Assembly (NCBI GenBank): GCA_964645655.1
Contig: CAZXZS010000002.1
Location: 1-64,000 of the forward strand
Length of the DNA: 64,000 nucleotides
Direction: 5' to 3'
Origin: JAGOUA01 sp964645655
GTDB lineage: Bacteria; Patescibacteriota; Patescibacteriia; 2-12-FULL-60-25
Shown here: in pieces, positions 39,318-48,055 of the stretch
Numbering within the stretch: the first letter of the stretch is position 1
Layout of the letters: each line of letters starts with the position of its first letter
Notes under the pieces: model-generated
What the model was told of the DNA's origin: nothing
Databases searched by the model: none
The model's input: the letters and a program-made list of their open reading frames with translations, nothing else
Translations under genes and position numbers: made by a program

Positions 39318-40100
39318 TCAGATGGGGAACAGGTCGTGCCGTCCGGTATGGATGCTGGTGAGGGGTGCCCCGTTCGTCCCGGGGGCGTCGAGGATGCGGC
39401 CGGACTCTTCCTGCCGGCGACAGGTTCCGGCGATGGCTCCCCTGGGGGAGCCGAACCCCTCGTCGAGATACGCCTCCGTGAATAGAAAACTGAAACCGTC
39501 GTAGAGGGTGAAGAGATCGTCCTTCCGGAGGTCATCCACGCGCGACGCGGAGGCGCCGATCTCGTGGGGCGGGCTCTTGATGCCGTGAATGGTCAGGCCG
39601 GCATCGATCAGGCCGAACCCTTCGACGGTCTCCACATGTCGCTGCGGGCCCGCCTCCTGTCTTCCGGTGCGGAAGCAGGCCAGCGCCCCACCTCCGGAAG
39701 CGATGACGACCCGCCTCTTTTTCCAAAAGGCTCGGATCACCTCCTCGTACCCATGTCCGCGCAGGATCCCCAACAGGTTCGTGGGCGATCCCTCGTCGAT
39801 CCACAGCATGTCGGCGCGTTCCAGCTGGCGTGCCAGCTTGCCCGCATCCGGAGGGTTGATGAGGGGCTCGATCGGCCTGATCTGGGCGCAGGCGTTCTTG
39901 TTCAGGAAGCGCCACAGGCGTCGGTGGCGCGACTCGCTACGGGGATGGGCACTGAGGAAGACGATGTGGGGATCGATCGCCTTGCTCAACCAAAGGGCGT
40001 GGCGCACCCCGGGCAGGGGATTGAGTTCCGCCGCATCCCACGGGCGCTCTTCGCTGATGGCGAGCAGGTAGCTGCGTTCCGGGAACCGTTTCGATTGCAT
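39318..40100 (-). CDS. Peptidase S51-like protein lacking the usual Ser
   Basis: 260 residues. Resembles the dipeptidase E/cyanophycinase (S51) fold: HIVFLSAHPRSE near 45, a segment with LWIDEGSPTNLLGIL near 98 (family GGGNTFxLL), then RRVVIASGGGALACF near 130 where the family has the nucleophile elbow GxSAGA. Aligned by eye, the catalytic Ser position is Gly, so hydrolysis is doubtful. GGAGGG lies five bases before the ATG, but both are inside the inverted repeat at 40098-40132. Orphan class, with its own terminator. Family assignment is moderate. Confidence 0.6.
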   Translation of the reverse strand: MQSKRFPERSYLLAISEERPWDAAELNPLPGVRHALWLSKAIDPHIVFLSAHPRSESRHRRLWRFLNKNACAQIRPIEPLINPPDAGKLARQLERADMLWIDEGSPTNLLGILRGHGYEEVIRAFWKKRRVVIASGGGALACFRTGRQEAGPQRHVETVEGFGLIDAGLTIHGIKSPPHEIGASASRVDDLRKDDLFTLYDGFSFLFTEAYLDEGFGSPRGAIAGTCRRQEESGRILDAPGTNGAPLTSIHTGRHDLFPI

Positions 40101-40132
40101 GAGACCCTCCAGCTGTCGCGGAGGGTCTCATG
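40098..40132 (-). promoter_or_regulatory. Inverted repeat covering SD and start codon
   Basis: Thirteen-bp perfect arms 40098-40110 and 40120-40132 with a 9-base spacer. On the minus strand the second arm reads GGAGGGTCTCATG, i.e. it contains both the SD and the start codon of the S51-like gene. It may act as an operator (dyad in DNA) or as an RNA hairpin that hides the translation start. TTGACA lies just upstream (40145-40150). Confidence 0.75.
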
Positions 40133-40155
40133 GGTTGGCTGGATTGTCAACCCTG

Positions 40156-40497
40156 CTAGCGCGCTCGTGCGCTTGGCAGGGTGCTTGTGGTTGAGGTCGG
40201 GATCGCGATCGACTGTTCCTGTTGGAGCGCGACGCGGGCGGAAAGGGCGTTCACCTGTGTTTGCAAAGCGTTCAGACGCTGTTCGAGGGCCGCGTTCGCA
40301 TTCCAGGTCTCGCGGCGCAAGGTCTCTTCGCGGGCCGTCTGCGAGATCACGAAGAAGGTCGAGAATACGAAGGTTGCCGTGAGGAGCAGGAAGAAGAAGA
40401 TGAAGCCGAACGGGGCGCGGCTGCTGCGCGTTACGGACGCGGTGGCAACGGAGACGGCGGCGGGTTTCGCCGTTTTTTGGGCTTTTGGGGTGGGCAT
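40156..40497 (-). CDS. Single-pass membrane coiled-coil protein (113 aa)
   Basis: No family recognised. A basic Ala/Lys N-terminus, one membrane helix (about 29-52), a predicted coiled coil (55-93; REETLRRETWNANAALEQRL) and a Ser/Thr tail. The topology (short cytoplasmic basic tail, long outer helix) is like FtsL/FtsB-type division proteins, but no sequence evidence supports that. It lies 35 bases downstream of the 708-aa gene on the same strand. Confidence 0.65.
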   Translation of the reverse strand: MPTPKAQKTAKPAAVSVATASVTRSSRAPFGFIFFFLLLTATFVFSTFFVISQTAREETLRRETWNANAALEQRLNALQTQVNALSARVALQQEQSIAIPTSTTSTLPSARAR

Positions 40498-40532
40498 AGA
40501 AGGTGCGATTCTTCGGGAGTATAGCAGATGCC

Positions 40533-42659
40533 TTACTCACGCGGAAGGTCGGTTTTTAGCAGGCGATCGCCGTTAAGCAGGTAGAGGGCGTTCGTCGTCG
40601 GATCGCCCCAAGCGGCTTTCAGGTCCGTAAATTCGGGCGAAAGGAGCTGCGTGACGAGGCGGCCGGCTTTCGAGTAGACGAGGACGCGCTTCTCGCTCGC
40701 ATCTACGATGGTGATGACGGGGCTATCGGCATTCGTCCAGAGGCTGTTGAGCTGCTTGAGGGGCGGATCGACGGGTGTGAGGCTCCAGGCATCCTGTTGG
40801 CCGGAGGTGAACTTGCTCACCTCGCCGTTTGCGCTGCCCAGGTAGACGCTCGAGTCGATGGCGATGGCCGTGGCTCGTCGCGCCAGGTCAAGCGGCTCCC
40901 GAAGGTACCCGTTTTCGCCGGTGAGGCCATTTGCGGAAAGCGTGTATCGCCAAACCATCCCGGCGGCCTGGTCGACGGCATAGGCGCGTTGGCCGTAGGT
41001 CGTAAGGGCCGTCACGCCCGTCGCCTGACGGATGCCGCTCGTGTTCAGTGGGTTGAGGGTTTGCGCGCGGACCGTCAGCAGGCCTTTTGTCCCATCGCTT
41101 ACGAGAGGCGCTTCGCGACCGGCACCAAGGAGGCGTAGGCTGGTCCCTTCTGGGGCGGTGAGCCGCGTGCTGCTGCCGGTTTCAAGGTCGACGCGCAACA
41201 GGCGATTATTGACCGAATCCAAGGTAAACGCGTTGCCATTCTGCACGACCAGCTGCTGCGCGCCGACGGCCTGCCCATTTTCCCGCAAGTCCGCGATGAC
41301 GGTCGGGTTCGTGACCGTCCGTTGCCGCCGCAGGCGCGTGCGGATCTCATCGAGTTCCTTTTGAAGGGCGGCGCGGGCCTGGGCACGATCGGGGGTCTTG
41401 TCGTCGAGCTGCTGGAAGTGGCCCATCGCTTGGGTGAATTGGGCGCGGACCCGGTCCTCGTCGTTGTAGACGAGGGCGGCTTCGGCGCGGTTCTTCGCCT
41501 CGACGGCCTGGTCGTAGATGGCGGTCCAGAGCCGTTGTTCGGCCTGTTGGGCGCGCACGGAACGCAGCCAGAGCCCACCGCCAACAAGGCTCACCAAAAC
41601 CACGGCGGCCACGACCAGGGCGGAACGCTTTTCCGCAAAAAGCCCGCGCGCGTATCCCGCATTCATGCCCCGAAGCCCGGCGAGCGAGATGGGGGAGAGC
41701 GGAGCCGTTGCTGCGGCTGGCCCTGAAGAGGGCTTGCGCATGTTTTGCCAGGTGTTTTTTGCGCGGCCGACGGCTGCGGAAACGAGGGTCCCGAGCGCGG
41801 CAGGCGCCGTTTCGGAGCCGTGTTCAAGGATATTCTCGGTCGCCTGCTCGGTTTGGTGGATCGCGTGGATCGGCGGTTCCGGTTCATCAGCAGGTTCCGC
41901 GATCGGGGCGCGTTCTACGGCACCGGCCTTCGGTTCCGTGAGGGCGACCCCCGCAATCACGACGCCAAAATGGGATTCAAGCGAGCGCAGCGCCTGGAGC
42001 TGCTGTTGGATCTCCAGGGCCGCGGTTACCGGTGGGTGGGCTTGGCAAAGGGGGACCAGGCCGATCTTCTCCCTGAGCGCCTGCATGTTTTGCGTGCCGA
42101 TGAACAGCACGTCGCCGATGTTCAAGTTGCCACAGACGATCGAAGCCAGCGGCTTTTGGGGATCTGTCGTTTCGGGCTGTTCCAAGGAGCCCAGCAGGTC
42201 GAACGGCTTGGTGGAGCCGTTTTCCTGGTGTTGCAAGAAGACGTTGGTGAGCGAGCCGATCCCGGAAAAGCAGAGGTGTTCCTCGCCAAGCTGGAAAATG
42301 AACAGGTTCACGCGCTGCCAATGGATGGGCGTGGCCTCGCTGGAAGCGAACTGCGCCAGGGCCTCGTTCACTTTCTGGATGATCTTCTCGAAGCGGACCA
42401 TCGGATCGCCCTCCATTTTGGCCACGAGCGTGCGCGCCTGGGTGATGGCGGCGTGGACGGTGTCAAGGAGGCGCTCGTAGACATAGACGGTCGCGTGGAT
42501 CTCGGCGAGCGCCAGGATCGTCGCGCCTTTTTTCTGTCGCGGCTCATCATCAAAACGGAGGCATTCGATGATGGCTCCCGAAGACGGACGCCGGGCGTCG
42601 ATCTCCGCAATACGAAATTGCAGCGTAGGGGCAGGCATGGGAAAGGGGCTGGCTGCCAA
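40533..42659 (-). CDS. Large membrane protein with PPM-like and propeller-like parts (708 aa)
   Basis: Residues about 8-245 resemble a degraded PP2C/PPM phosphatase-like fold (IECLRFDDEP, LFIFQLGEEHLCFSGIGSL, IGDVLFIGTQNM). A Pro/Ala linker follows, one membrane helix at about 347-369, a coiled coil (375-445) and a C-terminal beta-propeller-like region (about 455-700) with repeated YAVD, YLGS and YLLNG strands. The usual metal-binding Asp residues of PPM are not clearly present. The start could be 42659 or 42638; no SD helps. Such proteins are frequent and uncharacterised in Patescibacteria. The assignment is inference. Confidence 0.6.
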   Translation of the reverse strand: MAASPFPMPAPTLQFRIAEIDARRPSSGAIIECLRFDDEPRQKKGATILALAEIHATVYVYERLLDTVHAAITQARTLVAKMEGDPMVRFEKIIQKVNEALAQFASSEATPIHWQRVNLFIFQLGEEHLCFSGIGSLTNVFLQHQENGSTKPFDLLGSLEQPETTDPQKPLASIVCGNLNIGDVLFIGTQNMQALREKIGLVPLCQAHPPVTAALEIQQQLQALRSLESHFGVVIAGVALTEPKAGAVERAPIAEPADEPEPPIHAIHQTEQATENILEHGSETAPAALGTLVSAAVGRAKNTWQNMRKPSSGPAAATAPLSPISLAGLRGMNAGYARGLFAEKRSALVVAAVVLVSLVGGGLWLRSVRAQQAEQRLWTAIYDQAVEAKNRAEAALVYNDEDRVRAQFTQAMGHFQQLDDKTPDRAQARAALQKELDEIRTRLRRQRTVTNPTVIADLRENGQAVGAQQLVVQNGNAFTLDSVNNRLLRVDLETGSSTRLTAPEGTSLRLLGAGREAPLVSDGTKGLLTVRAQTLNPLNTSGIRQATGVTALTTYGQRAYAVDQAAGMVWRYTLSANGLTGENGYLREPLDLARRATAIAIDSSVYLGSANGEVSKFTSGQQDAWSLTPVDPPLKQLNSLWTNADSPVITIVDASEKRVLVYSKAGRLVTQLLSPEFTDLKAAWGDPTTNALYLLNGDRLLKTDLPRE

Positions 42660-42772
42660 GGGGGACGTTGGGTTCTAGGGTACCCGGTCGGGGGCCGGGC
42701 GTCCAGGCCGCCATGGGGACCGAATCGCTTGCCAATGGCCCCGTGGTCAGGCACTCTACACCGCAAAGCCCT

Positions 42773-43393
42773 ATGCTTGAGCAACTCTTCGGTTCACGGA
42801 CCCGCGTGAAGCTCTTGAGCCTGTTTTTGCGCTATCCGCGCGACCCCATGTTCGTGCGCGAGCTGACCCGCAAGGTCGACACGCAGATCAATGCCGTCCG
42901 TCGCGAGTTGGCCAATCTACTCAAACTCGGACTCATCGCCGAGATCGATTCCAACGAGGAGGCTGACCCCGAAGAGGCCGGCACCAAAAAGACGTTCGGG
43001 GTCAAGCGCAAGTATTACATGGTCAACCAGACGTTCCCACTCCTGCCGGAGCTGACGACCCTCATCATCAAGGCCCAGCTCATGCTGGAAAAGAACCTCG
43101 ACGAGGAGATCCAGACGTACGGGGACATCCGGTATCTGGCCTTTTTGGGCGTGTTCATCGGTAAGCCGAAGGCGCCCGTCGACGTGTTCGTCGTTTCGGA
43201 CAAATTCGACACCGACCGTCTCCGTAAGGTCCTGCAGGAAATGGAACACGACTTGGGGACGGACATCAATTTCAGCGTCATGACGGTCGACGATTTTCGC
43301 TACCGCAAGGAAATGACCGACAAGTTCCTCTACGCCATCTTGGAAGCCCCGAAAAACGTGGTGGTTGATCGGCTAAACGAGCGTTCCGCCTAG
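42773..43393 (+). CDS. Winged-helix transcriptional regulator
   Basis: 206 residues. The N-terminal 80 residues form a winged helix: LFGSRTRVKLLSLFLRYPRD, FVRELTRKVDTQINAVRREL, NLLKLGLI. The C-terminal part (about 110-200) has VFVVSDKFD and TDINFSVMTVDDFRYR and may be a nucleotidyltransferase-like effector fold. Start 42773 (MLEQLF) is chosen because the fold begins there and earlier codons are Pro/Gly-rich. It is the first gene of a set with tsaB and a GT2 enzyme; its stop is two bases before tsaB. Confidence 0.75.
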   Translation: MLEQLFGSRTRVKLLSLFLRYPRDPMFVRELTRKVDTQINAVRRELANLLKLGLIAEIDSNEEADPEEAGTKKTFGVKRKYYMVNQTFPLLPELTTLIIKAQLMLEKNLDEEIQTYGDIRYLAFLGVFIGKPKAPVDVFVVSDKFDTDRLRKVLQEMEHDLGTDINFSVMTVDDFRYRKEMTDKFLYAILEAPKNVVVDRLNERSA

Positions 43394-43395
43394 CT

Positions 43396-43788
43396 ATGGG
43401 CTATCTGCTGTTGGATACGCGCGGGCCGGGGCAGGCGAGCCTGCAGTGGGGGACGGATCAGTTTGTGGCCTGGCAGGCCGAAGGCGTCCCGAACGCTTTT
43501 TTGGGGCTGGTCCGTGAACGGCGCGATCTCCTGACCCGCGAGCTGGAAGGCGTGGTCGTCGCTTCCGGGCCGGGTCGCTTTTCCGCGTTGCGGGTCGGGG
43601 TCCTGTATGCCCACCTGCTCGCCCGTTGGTTCCGCGTGCCCCTGTTCGAGGCGTTCCCCGAGGATCTCGCGGATGAGATGGCTCGCGACCAGCTCCTCGC
43701 CTCCGTACGGGCCGGACGGCGCCCTCCGGCCGCCATCATCGCGCCGCGGTACGATCGCGAACCCAACATCACCCTCCCTCGCCTATGA
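43396..43788 (+). CDS. tsaB: Short TsaB-like protein
   Basis: 130 residues against about 220 for typical TsaB. The ASKHA-type N-lobe is recognisable: YLLLDTRGPGQASL (strand 1) and VVVASGPGRFSALRVGVLYAHLLA, matching the TsaB signature GPGSFTGLRIG. TsaB is a scaffold for TsaD in making t6A37 of tRNA. The C-lobe is largely missing, so only dimer contacts to TsaD through the N-lobe can be expected. It overlaps the GT2 gene by four bases. Confidence 0.75.
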   Translation: MGYLLLDTRGPGQASLQWGTDQFVAWQAEGVPNAFLGLVRERRDLLTRELEGVVVASGPGRFSALRVGVLYAHLLARWFRVPLFEAFPEDLADEMARDQLLASVRAGRRPPAAIIAPRYDREPNITLPRL

Positions 43789-45293
43789 CCGCCGCCCAAC
43801 GTATTCGCCTCTGGGAGATCATCCCGGGGGTCCTGGTTTGGACCCTCTTGGCGGGCTCGATTCTCTTATCGTTCCTCCAGCCTATCTGGATGATGTATTT
43901 CGTGATCCTGTTTGACCTCTATTGGCTGTTCCGTGTCTTCTATTTTACGCCGTTCATCCTGATCTCTTGGCGTCGCTATCGGGTCGCCCTGCGCCGGTCC
44001 TGGCAGCAGGAAGCCGAGCGCCTGCCGGGCTATGACCGTGTGCGGCACGTCGTCTTCTTGCCGTTTTCCAAAGAATCCGCCGCCGTCGTCCGCGAAACCC
44101 TCGATTCGCTCACCAAGGTCGCGTATCCGGCCGAACGCATGACGGTCATCCTGGCCGGGGAGGAGCGTTTTTCGGGCATCGTGGAAGAGGTCGAGCGTGA
44201 GGTCATGCCCCTGTTCGCGGACGCGTTTCAGGATCTCATCCTGACCAGGCACCCGATCGGCCTTCCCGGCGAGATCCCGGGGAAGGGCTCGAACCTGCAT
44301 TATGCGGGCAAGGCCACCCTTCCGCGCCTGCAGGCCCTGGGCCTGGACCCGGATTGGTCGGTCGTCTCTTCGTTTGATGTCGACACGATCGTCCATCCCC
44401 ACTATTTTTCGGCCCTGACCTACGCCTACCTGACGGTCCAGGAGCCGACGCGCAGCTCCTACCAACCGATGGCCCTCTACAATAACAACCTCTGGGAATC
44501 GCCCGCCGTCGTGCGCGTAGCCATGTTCGGGACCACCTTCTGGCTGATGCAGGAATTGGCCCGTCCGGAGGGGATGATGACCTTCTCGTCGCACTCGATG
44601 AGCCTGCGCATGCTCATGGACGTGGGCTTTTGGCAAAAGGACATCGTTTCCGAAGATTCGCGCATCTTCTTGCAGGGGTTGGTCAAATACCATGGCCGCT
44701 ATCGCGTGACCCCCATTTACCTGCCGGTCTCGATGGATACCGTCATGACCGACCAGTATTGGAAGGCCTTGCCCGCCCTCTACAAGCAGCTTCGCCGCTG
44801 GGCGTGGGGGATGGAGAACTTCCCGTTCATGATGGAGACGCTGTGGCGCGACCCGAAGTTCCCGCGTTGGCGGAAGGTCGTATGGCTCTTCAAGCAGCTT
44901 GAGGGCGGCGTCATGTGGGCGACGGCGCCGGTACTGATTTTCCTGCTGGGATATCTGCCGTTTTGGGCGGCTCCGGAATCGTTCCATGCGTTTGTCCTGT
45001 TCCAGAATACGCCGTTCACGCTCCAGTGGCTGATGCGGCTGTCCATGATGGGGCTGTTCGTTTCCGCGGGGCTTTCGTTGACGCTCCTGCCTCCGCCGCC
45101 GCAACACGCGTCGAAGCCGTACGCCTACCTCACGATGATCCTGCAATGGGCCTTGCTGCCGCTTACGTACACCCTCTTCGGTTCCATTCCTGCGACCGAC
45201 GCGATGACGCGCCTCATGATCGGGGGGAAGTACCGGCTCGGCTTCCAGGTTTCCCCGAAACGGACCATTCCCGCCAAAGAACGGGCGGCCTGA
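43785..45293 (+). CDS. Family 2 glycosyltransferase, cellulose-synthase-like
   Basis: 502 residues. Two N-terminal helices (about 12-60), a cytoplasmic GT2 domain, and about four C-terminal helices. Processive-GT motifs are all present: FLPFSKESAAVVRETLDSL, DVD at 198-200, ED at 290-291 and QLRRW at 335-339 (QxxRW). It likely polymerises or transfers a sugar across the membrane to an extracellular polymer or glycolipid. The ATG overlaps the tsaB stop. Confidence 0.9.
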   Translation: MTAAQRIRLWEIIPGVLVWTLLAGSILLSFLQPIWMMYFVILFDLYWLFRVFYFTPFILISWRRYRVALRRSWQQEAERLPGYDRVRHVVFLPFSKESAAVVRETLDSLTKVAYPAERMTVILAGEERFSGIVEEVEREVMPLFADAFQDLILTRHPIGLPGEIPGKGSNLHYAGKATLPRLQALGLDPDWSVVSSFDVDTIVHPHYFSALTYAYLTVQEPTRSSYQPMALYNNNLWESPAVVRVAMFGTTFWLMQELARPEGMMTFSSHSMSLRMLMDVGFWQKDIVSEDSRIFLQGLVKYHGRYRVTPIYLPVSMDTVMTDQYWKALPALYKQLRRWAWGMENFPFMMETLWRDPKFPRWRKVVWLFKQLEGGVMWATAPVLIFLLGYLPFWAAPESFHAFVLFQNTPFTLQWLMRLSMMGLFVSAGLSLTLLPPPPQHASKPYAYLTMILQWALLPLTYTLFGSIPATDAMTRLMIGGKYRLGFQVSPKRTIPAKERAA

Positions 45294-45297
45294 GCCA

Positions 45298-45326
45298 TTC
45301 GCAAAGGTTCTCCGGCTGGGTATCAT
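45298..45326 (+). promoter_or_regulatory. Leaderless promoter of second GT2 gene
   Basis: TTCGCA (45298-45303), 17 bases, TATCAT (45321-45326), six bases, ATG at 45333. Confidence 0.65.
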
Positions 45327-45332
45327 GCACGC

Positions 45333-46409
45333 ATGGAAGATCCGCGCCTCATCGTCGCCACCGTCGTCTGGAACCACCGCGACCGGCTGCCCTTGCTGTT
45401 GCGTTCCTTGGATGACCAGACGCACCGTCCGGACCAGACCGTGCTGGTTGATGCGGCCTCACACGACGGCGTTTCCGCATGGTTAGCCCAAGCGTATCCC
45501 TATGTTTCCACGTTACGGCTCTTTCAGCACCATGGCCTTGGCCATATTTGGCGGCAGGCGGCCAAGTTTGCCCTGCAACGGGTCCCGGCCGCCGAGCGGG
45601 CCTGCTCTTGGGTCCTGTTCGTGAGTCCGGAGACGCTGCTTGCGAAGGATGTCTGCGCTCGTCTGCTTGCCGAGGCGGTCGGGCATCCGGAGGTGGGTGC
45701 GTTTGGTCCCGCGGTCTTGCGAGCCTGGTATTTGGGGGAAGGGGACGACGGCCTGGAACAGATCGAGCCGACGGAGCTGGTCGACGCGGTTGGTATGGGC
45801 CTCACGAAGGCCTTCTCCTGGCAGCCGCAAGGGGCAGGCGGGTCGTTGCGGCAATACGACGCCGCCTCGACGGAGGTGTTCTCATTATCCGCGACGGCCG
45901 CCATGTATCGGGCGGACCATCTCGCCCGCCTCTTGGAGCTCGAGGCCTTGTCGTTCCCTTGGCGGACCGTGGATGCGTTATTCTTCGATCTGGGCTGGCG
46001 CCTACACTGGTTGGGGGTTGAGGCGCGCGTGCTACCAGCCGCCCTCGCCTGGCGCGTCGAGCGAAAGGGCGACGAGACGGGCGTCACCACCTGGGCAGAG
46101 CGCCTTGATCGCGATCGTGATCGGCGTCGGCTGATCTACCTGCACCTGCTTGGCATCGGGACCCGCCTCCGCACCCTGCCAGCCCGCCTGTGGGCGGCGG
46201 TGCGGTCGTGGCCGTATCACGCCTGGGCGGTCTTGGCTCGCCGGTCCGATGCTAAAACGGATGCTGCCACCGGTGTCTGGAAGGTCGGCCGTCGGGCGCG
46301 TGACCGGCAGCGTGAGCAGGCGGTCGCCGTCCTGCGGGCCTGGATCGGACGGCAGCCCTTGACAGTCGCGCAAAAACCCGTAGAATCAAGGCCGGATTCT
46401 TCGGCTTAA
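45333..46409 (+). CDS. Family 2 glycosyltransferase (rhamnosyltransferase-like)
   Basis: 358 residues. N-terminal GT2 fold: LIVATVVWNHRDRLPLLLRSL, VLVDAASHDGVSAWL and LGHIWRQAAKFALQ, followed by SWVLFVSPET where the usual DxD metal motif is replaced. The C-terminal 100 residues are basic and amphipathic. Acts with the preceding GT2 enzyme in surface glycan assembly, by context. The leaderless promoter fixes the start. The promoter of the next gene lies inside its 3' end. Confidence 0.8.
   Translation: MEDPRLIVATVVWNHRDRLPLLLRSLDDQTHRPDQTVLVDAASHDGVSAWLAQAYPYVSTLRLFQHHGLGHIWRQAAKFALQRVPAAERACSWVLFVSPETLLAKDVCARLLAEAVGHPEVGAFGPAVLRAWYLGEGDDGLEQIEPTELVDAVGMGLTKAFSWQPQGAGGSLRQYDAASTEVFSLSATAAMYRADHLARLLELEALSFPWRTVDALFFDLGWRLHWLGVEARVLPAALAWRVERKGDETGVTTWAERLDRDRDRRRLIYLHLLGIGTRLRTLPARLWAAVRSWPYHAWAVLARRSDAKTDAATGVWKVGRRARDRQREQAVAVLRAWIGRQPLTVAQKPVESRPDSSA
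46359..46386 (+). promoter_or_regulatory. Promoter of 147-aa orphan gene
   Basis: TTGACA (46359-46364), 16 bases, TAGAAT (46381-46386), embedded in the end of the upstream gene. Confidence 0.75.
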
Positions 46410-46427
46410 GGCCTAAAGGAGTTCGTC

Positions 46428-46871
46428 ATGGGACATCGGTCGTCACCTCGACGCCGCCGCTCCCGTTCGGGTCGGCGTCGGGTCAGGGAAGAGAGGCTCG
46501 CGCTCCTGGCGCGGGTCCTGCAGCATCCGCACGTTCCCCGGTTCCATCCACAACGCTTCCGTTATCGGCAAGATGGGACGGTTGAGGCGGTGTTGCATAC
46601 GCGGGCGTTCGAGGGGGTCTCCGGCCAAATCGCCATTCCTCTGTACGAGCCGGTCGCGTTTTTGCACGCGGATGCCGTGGAAGGGCATTTTCGCGGAATG
46701 GGGGCTTCCGGTAACCGGTATGGTTTCGGCCTTGCCCTCGTCCGCTACGTCCTCGAGCAGATGGGCGCCCCACTCGACGGCGCCAGCGAGTTCGACTTCC
46801 GCCATCTGGCACCGGCCCAGGTCCGGATCCTGCTGCAGCTCTACCAGCGGGCACGGGAAGAGAGTCACTAG
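46428..46871 (+). CDS. Orphan basic protein (147 aa)
   Basis: No family recognised. The first 25 residues are very Arg/Ser-rich (RRRRSRSGRRRVREER), suggesting nucleic-acid binding; the rest looks like a small alpha/beta domain with FRYRQDGTVEAVLHTRAFEG and YGFGLALVRYVLEQMG. AAAGGAG lies eight bases before the ATG. Own promoter and strong terminator, as for other orphans. Confidence 0.6.
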   Translation: MGHRSSPRRRRSRSGRRRVREERLALLARVLQHPHVPRFHPQRFRYRQDGTVEAVLHTRAFEGVSGQIAIPLYEPVAFLHADAVEGHFRGMGASGNRYGFGLALVRYVLEQMGAPLDGASEFDFRHLAPAQVRILLQLYQRAREESH

Positions 46872-46875
46872 CGCA

Positions 46876-46904
46876 AACGCCCCGGGCAGGGGCGTTCTTT
46901 TTAT
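46876..46904 (+). terminator. Intrinsic terminator
   Basis: AACGCCCC (46876-46883) pairs with GGGGCGTT (46889-46896), then CTTTTTAT. Confidence 0.9.
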
Positions 46905-46907
46905 CGA

Positions 46908-47975
46908 TTAGGCGGCTCTCAGGCGGGAGGCTTCAGCTTCCCCTCGGCAGAGGTTTTCAATGGTTTGCGCGGTTTCGAGAGTTGCTGTCACCAGGGCAAA
47001 GAGAGGCGTTGCCTTATGCCGTTCTACGAGCGTCCTCCATGCGTCAGATGTGCTAAGGCTGGACCCTTGCAGGATCGCGCGATATGCCTGTCCGTCTTGG
47101 TTAGCGCTCGAGATGAGCGGCTTCTCGAATTCCTCGTATCCGTCAAGGTACCCGAGGGCCATCTTCCCAAGCCGCACCTGCCCAGGATTCCACATCCAAT
47201 CCAACGTCCGCATCCATGTTTTTGCGTCCCGCATGGTTTGGAGATCTGCCGGTCGGGCGTCGATCCGCTGTGAGAGTCGATTCGCGCAAAGGAGGCCAAG
47301 ATCACGGCATTGGAGCGTGAGTTGCAGGGCGAACAAGCGTACAGCGTCCTTAGCTTGCGCGTCCGTGAGCTGTTCCTTGATGGTTGCGAAGGGTAGGTGG
47401 GCGACGGTCGGGACGCGGAAGACCCGGTCGGATACATGCGGGCCTCCCGGCAGTCGGTCCTTGAATCCCTCGCTTAGGTCCGCATCTTCTTTCCAGCTGT
47501 CCGGGACGTAGACATAGTCGCGATGGCGCAAATGGGGGATCTCGATGACCCGCTTAAGGGTCCGGCTCAGTTTTTTTTCGATCTCTCTTGCGCCGATGGT
47601 GACGTCGATTCCCACGATGCTGACGTCATCCTCGTCGCGTGAGCTTGGGCTTAGGCCGCTGCTGACGACGGCGATCACATCCGTCCCGTTAAGCAGGTCA
47701 TTTAAACGGTCCGCCAAGCAGGCATCAACGGAGATTTGTTTGGCTAATATGGCGGCGAGCCGTTCGGCGAAATCACTTGCTTCCGGGTTATATGCCTGTC
47801 CCCATTGTTCCCGAATCCGGGCAAATTCGCCGTTTATGTAGGACTTGTCGTCAGGTGCGAGACGCGACGTAGGGCGTCGCATTGCGTGGGCCTCCTGGAG
47901 GAAGCCTCGCCACGTCTGTCCAGGCACCCGTTCGGTGCGGAACTCCGGTATCCTGTGGGAAAGGGGCATGGTCAT
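46908..47975 (-). CDS. Orphan soluble protein (355 aa)
   Basis: No family recognised. Start 47975 (MTMPLS) follows the -10-like TGTGGTATCCT. The sequence contains DVIAVVSSGLSPSSRDEDDVSIVGIDVTIG near 100, a pattern like a predicted nuclease or ligand-binding fold (paired acidic strands), then RVIEIPHLRHRDYVYVPDSW and a helical C-terminal half. No signal or membrane helix. It lies between the 147-aa orphan and the coiled-coil gene; the strong terminator at 48018-48050 separates it from the latter. Confidence 0.6.
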   Translation of the reverse strand: MTMPLSHRIPEFRTERVPGQTWRGFLQEAHAMRRPTSRLAPDDKSYINGEFARIREQWGQAYNPEASDFAERLAAILAKQISVDACLADRLNDLLNGTDVIAVVSSGLSPSSRDEDDVSIVGIDVTIGAREIEKKLSRTLKRVIEIPHLRHRDYVYVPDSWKEDADLSEGFKDRLPGGPHVSDRVFRVPTVAHLPFATIKEQLTDAQAKDAVRLFALQLTLQCRDLGLLCANRLSQRIDARPADLQTMRDAKTWMRTLDWMWNPGQVRLGKMALGYLDGYEEFEKPLISSANQDGQAYRAILQGSSLSTSDAWRTLVERHKATPLFALVTATLETAQTIENLCRGEAEASRLRAA

Positions 47976-48017
47976 ACGATCAGCTCGCCATAGGATACCA
48001 CATCCAATCCGATCCCC

Positions 48018-48050
48018 AAAAATAAAACCCGCTGACATGGGTCAGCGGGT
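48018..48050 (-). terminator. Intrinsic terminator of coiled-coil gene
   Basis: Minus strand ACCCGCTGAC pairs with GTCAGCGGGT, followed by TTTTATTTTT. Confidence 0.9.
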
Positions 48051-48055
48051 CGCGG

